Shown: positions 61,334 through 64,000 of the stretch, one piece after another | Numbering within the stretch: position 1 is the stretch's first letter | Layout: every line of letters begins with the position of its first letter | Assembly (NCBI RefSeq): GCF_003429665.1 | Contig: NZ_QUWK01000014.1 | Coordinates: 1-64,000 of the forward strand | Length of the DNA stretch: 64,000 nucleotides | Origin: Sphaerochaeta halotolerans | GTDB taxonomy: Bacteria; Spirochaetota; Spirochaetia; Sphaerochaetales; Sphaerochaetaceae | Direction: 5' to 3' | Position numbers and translations under genes: made by a program | The notes under the pieces: generated by a model | Told to the model about the DNA's origin: nothing | What the model saw: the letters and a program-made list of their open reading frames with translations, nothing else | Database searches by the model: none

Positions 61334-62604
61334 CACAGATCCGTATGCGCAGTCTGGAGGATGTGGAACTTGCCGGGCGGACGGTTATCTTCCGCCCTGA
61401 TATCAATTCCCCCATCGATCCCAAGACCAAGCGTATTGTTAATACCAACAGACTGGAGAAGGCAGCCCCCACACTCAAGACACTGCTCGATGGTGGTGCA
61501 AAGGTTGCATTAATCGCTCATCAGGGTGACACCCTGGACTACCAGAACCTTATTCCCCTTGCCGAGCATGCTCAAATCCTGAGCAAACTCACCGGCTATG
61601 AGATTGCCTATCTCGATGATGTCTGTGGTCCCACAGCCATCCAGACGGTACGCTCTCTCAAGGAAGGGCAAGCGGTAATACTGGGAAATCTCCGCTATCT
61701 GTCGGAAGAGATTACCGCATTCGAAAAAGAAGTGAAACTCAAGCCCTCTGAGATGCTTGGAACTTGGTTGGTACGCTCCTTGGCCCCACTGGCTGACCTG
61801 TACGTCAATGATGCTTTTGCTGCCGCACACCGCAATGCACCCTCGATGGTAGCATTTCAGGAGTTATTGCCCACTGCTGGAGGCAAACAACTGGTTGCAG
61901 AGTACACTGCCCTATCCAAGGTTGCATCACAGCCAATACACCCTTGTGTCTTTGTCCTGGGAGGTGGGAAGATTAGCGACGCCTTCGGTATGATGCGCAA
62001 TGTACTGGAGAACAAGACAGCCGATACCATACTCTGTGGTGGGATCACGGCACTGGTGATGTTGCTGGCGAAGGGTGTTTCGCTGGGCGATTCCACTTGG
62101 AACTTCCTCAAAGATCGTGACCTGTTGCAATTTGTAGACCAGGCAAGACAGTTGCTTGCCTCCTGGCCTGAAGCATTTGTCATTCCACTCGACCTCGCGT
62201 ATGAAGAGGAGGGGAAACGGAAAGAGGTAACAATCGAGACGATAGCAGGATCGAAAGCGTTGCAGAGCAAGTTGTTCCTCGATCTTGGAGAACAGACCAT
62301 CGAATCTTACAAATTGGTGATTGCAAAAGCGGGTTCTATTTTTGTGAATGGCCCGGCAGGGGTGTACGAAGATGAGCGTTTTGAGAAAGCAACCAAAGAG
62401 ATTTGGACTGCTATCGCCGACGCTGATGGATATACCGTCGTAGGAGGTGGGGACACAATCACCGCGGCAACCCGCTTCACCGACCTCAAGCAGTACTCCT
62501 ATGTCTGTACCGCAGGAGGAGCGATGGTTCGTTTTCTCTCAGGCAAGAAACTCCCCTTGATAGAGGCGATGGGAAAAGCCTGGGAACGAGATGGCAAGGA
62601 GTAA
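61321..62604 (+). CDS. archaeal-type phosphoglycerate kinase homologue with altered substrate residues
   Basis: The 427-residue protein has a PGK fold closest to archaeal enzymes: FRPDINSPIDPKTKR (Arg25, Asp27, Asn29), YVNDAFAAAHRNAPSM with the conserved Arg, VLGGGKISDAFGMM, FVNGPAGVYEDERF, and VVGGGDTITAA. Differences fall at substrate-binding sites. The HxGRP motif is HQGDTLD, so the phosphate-binding Arg is Asp70. The canonical (L/I)ENVRF is LGNLRYL, and STGGGA is CTAGGA. Catalysis of phosphoryl transfer looks preserved. A different acyl phosphate or acid may be used. It is translationally coupled to the GAPDH-like gene and is followed three bases later by the LarA-like gene. Confidence 0.87.
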   Translation: MEKVTQIRMRSLEDVELAGRTVIFRPDINSPIDPKTKRIVNTNRLEKAAPTLKTLLDGGAKVALIAHQGDTLDYQNLIPLAEHAQILSKLTGYEIAYLDDVCGPTAIQTVRSLKEGQAVILGNLRYLSEEITAFEKEVKLKPSEMLGTWLVRSLAPLADLYVNDAFAAAHRNAPSMVAFQELLPTAGGKQLVAEYTALSKVASQPIHPCVFVLGGGKISDAFGMMRNVLENKTADTILCGGITALVMLLAKGVSLGDSTWNFLKDRDLLQFVDQARQLLASWPEAFVIPLDLAYEEEGKRKEVTIETIAGSKALQSKLFLDLGEQTIESYKLVIAKAGSIFVNGPAGVYEDERFEKATKEIWTAIADADGYTVVGGGDTITAATRFTDLKQYSYVCTAGGAMVRFLSGKKLPLIEAMGKAWERDGKE

Positions 62605-62607
62605 AGC

Positions 62608-63861
62608 ATGCAGCTGAGCATTCCCTATCATGGAAAGAAAACGGTTGAGGTTACGTTATCAGAAGCACAGCTTCTTGGTATCCTTGAACCTAATGCGATC
62701 CCATCTCAAGGAGAAAGGGAAGTATTGCATGAAGCAACTGCCGGGATTGCTTCATTTCTCAAGGGAGCAAAGAAGGTGCTGGTAATCATCAATGATGCTA
62801 CCCGTCCCACTCCTACTCATGCGATGCTCAGCGCACTGCTCCCCCAGTTTGAAAAGGCTGGCCTTTCTGATGCACAAGTAACCATCCTGGTAGCAACAGG
62901 AGCTCACCGAGGGGTAAAGGATGAGGAGCTGGAACAGCTCCTCGGAACCTACACACAACGCTTAAAAAGCCGGTTGGTCAGTCATGATGCAAAGGATGCA
63001 TCATCCTTGGTGAACGTTGGTACCACCCGAAATGGTACTCCTATCCTCCTTAACAAACTGCTCTTCTCCTGTGACCGCATCGTGGTGACAGGAAGTGTGG
63101 AACCCCATTACTTTGCAGGATTCACTGGAGGGAGGAAAGCTTTTTTGCCTGGTATTGCAGGGTTTTCCACCATAGAGGCAAACCATAAGCTGGCAATCCA
63201 AGATGAAGCACACTCCCTTGCCCTGCAAGGGAACCCAGTACATGAGGATATGATGGATGCCCTGACCCATATCAAGGCACCTATAGTTTCCCTCATGACG
63301 GTATTGGACAAGGACCAGAAAGTGGTTGCAGCTACAAGCGGTGATATCGTCCAATCATTTTTGGAGGCGGTCGAAATTGCTCGTTCCGTGTTCTGTGTCC
63401 CGGTCAAGGAACAGGCGGATGTTGTTATCTCGATTGCAAAGTTTCCAATGGACATCAATCTCTACCAAAGCCAAAAAGCCATCGACAATGGGTCTCTGGC
63501 TGTGAAAGATGGCGGTACCCTAATCCTTGTCGCTTCATGTAGAGAGGGAATTGGGGATGCAGCGTTTGCCAAGCTTCTTGGTTCGTGCAAGTCTCCAGAT
63601 GAAGCTCTTGGGAAGATTGAAGCAGGGTACAAGCTTGGATATCACAAGGCTGCAAAGATGGCTTCTGTGAGCAAGCGGATAACAGTCCAAGCCTATACAG
63701 AACTACCTGATGAACTGGTAACCTCGCTCTTCCTTGTCCCCATACACAACCTGCAACAAGCGTTGGATGAAGCCTTGCAGAGCGCTAGAGGGAAGGGAGT
63801 GCTTAACCCAAAAGCGCTGCTACTTCTAGACGGTTGTGTCACGGTCCCTTCCCTTGACTAA
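62608..63861 (+). CDS. larA: LarA-family nickel-dependent 2-hydroxyacid racemase/epimerase
   Basis: The 417-residue protein matches LarA in all catalytic motifs: NDATRPTP (Asp63, Arg66), ATGAHRGV (His100), EPHYFAGFTGGRKAFLPG (His167 and cofactor-linked Lys177), and EANHKL (His193). LarA enzymes use a nickel-pincer nucleotide on lactate. The wider family includes racemases and epimerases for malate and other 2-hydroxyacids. No larB, larC or larE cofactor genes are in the window. It is the last gene of the inositol plus arm, an unusual location for lactate racemase. Racemisation of D-malate or another hydroxyacid produced by the pathway is inferred. Confidence 0.9.
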   Translation: MQLSIPYHGKKTVEVTLSEAQLLGILEPNAIPSQGEREVLHEATAGIASFLKGAKKVLVIINDATRPTPTHAMLSALLPQFEKAGLSDAQVTILVATGAHRGVKDEELEQLLGTYTQRLKSRLVSHDAKDASSLVNVGTTRNGTPILLNKLLFSCDRIVVTGSVEPHYFAGFTGGRKAFLPGIAGFSTIEANHKLAIQDEAHSLALQGNPVHEDMMDALTHIKAPIVSLMTVLDKDQKVVAATSGDIVQSFLEAVEIARSVFCVPVKEQADVVISIAKFPMDINLYQSQKAIDNGSLAVKDGGTLILVASCREGIGDAAFAKLLGSCKSPDEALGKIEAGYKLGYHKAAKMASVSKRITVQAYTELPDELVTSLFLVPIHNLQQALDEALQSARGKGVLNPKALLLLDGCVTVPSLD

Positions 63862-64000
63862 GCATTTCCTTGTGCTTTACAGAGCGATACTCATCTTCAC
63901 TCTGCAATGCCTTGGATGGAGTTGCTTCAGCATTACGCTCCGGGTCAAGGGATTGTAAAAGTTGTTCTGATTGATGATTCACATTCTTTCTGAATAACGA
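63839..64000 (-). CDS. C-terminal end of an unidentified protein (runs off the right edge)
   Basis: The minus strand is open from the window edge to a TGA at 63841-63839, giving about 53 codons. The sequence is charged and hydrophilic (LFRKNVNHQSEQLLQSLDP, ALQSEDEYRSVKHKEML). The amino-acid composition looks like a real cytosolic tail, and the stop overlaps the end of larA by 23 bases. I cannot identify a family. No terminator is visible between the two convergent genes. Confidence 0.4.
   Translation of the reverse strand, partial: SLFRKNVNHQSEQLLQSLDPERNAEATPSKALQSEDEYRSVKHKEMLSQGKGP

Noticed and set aside
62608-63861. Assignment of the last inositol gene simply as lactate racemase
   Set aside because: All catalytic residues fit the family, but the larB/C/E genes and lactate genes are absent and the operon is for inositol, so the lactate label was not adopted as substrate.

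Overview
The window looks like a chromosomal carbohydrate-catabolism region from a fermentative spirochaete, most likely Sphaerochaeta or a close relative. This is inferred from the style of the periplasmic binding proteins (mature starts such as [16 protein letters not shown] and FAAGSSEA), from the density of sugar ABC transporters, and from a fully anaerobic enzyme set. No rRNA, tRNA or CRISPR array was seen, and no intact transposase gene.

Layout. 1-3678: a Fic-family gene fragment, a FucU/RbsD mutarotase, a zinc alcohol dehydrogenase, an AI-2E-type permease and a one-domain asparaginase. 3671-10170 (minus): an operon for arabinoxylan-type oligosaccharides (binding protein, two permeases, GH43, ThuA-like protein, Gfo/Idh/MocA oxidoreductase). 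10470-19818 (minus): a carboxylate locus with a FadR-type regulator, TctCBA transporter, two SDRs, a GarR-like reductase, a split transketolase and a transaldolase. 19968-22877: OadG/OadB, a GNAT protein and a truncated xylitol/sorbitol dehydrogenase. 22930-28211: an A/T-rich ribose-type ABC cassette with a DUF2291 lipoprotein and a DeoR regulator, abutting the truncated gene. 28482-33835: a fucose-isomerase-like protein, a second split transketolase, an FGGY kinase and an unusual transaldolase-like protein. 33940-40746: two AraC regulators, glyoxalase, metallo-hydrolase, IolB, an unknown protein and a DUF5054 hydrolase. 41006-45591: an LplB/LplC-type ABC system and a PHP-domain hydrolase. 45579-63861: a divergent inositol locus. 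Its minus arm is an inositol/ribose-type ABC importer with dehydrogenases, TIM-barrel isomerases and a LacI regulator. Its plus arm is IolG, IolD, IolE, a third split transketolase, an archaeal-type GAPDH, an archaeal-type PGK and a LarA-family protein.

How it may fit together. The most interesting proposal is that the inositol locus uses a transketolase route. 5-Dehydro-2-deoxy-D-gluconate, the IolB product, is a carboxylate analogue of D-xylulose 5-phosphate. A dedicated transketolase could cleave it to the carboxylate analogue of glyceraldehyde 3-phosphate. The GAPDH- and PGK-like enzymes could then convert that to D-malate with ATP formation, and the LarA homologue could racemise D-malate. 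No IolC, IolJ or IolA is visible in the window. The carboxylate locus at 10470-19818 can be read in a similar way: a transaldolase would release tartronate semialdehyde from a 5-keto-hexonate for the GarR-like reductase. Both are hypotheses.

Regulation visible in sequence includes a perfectly mirrored pair of 14-bp LacI-type operators between the two inositol arms, a recurring 8-mer near the FadR-type regulator and tctC, and a stem-loop directly after every complete substrate-binding-protein gene in the window.
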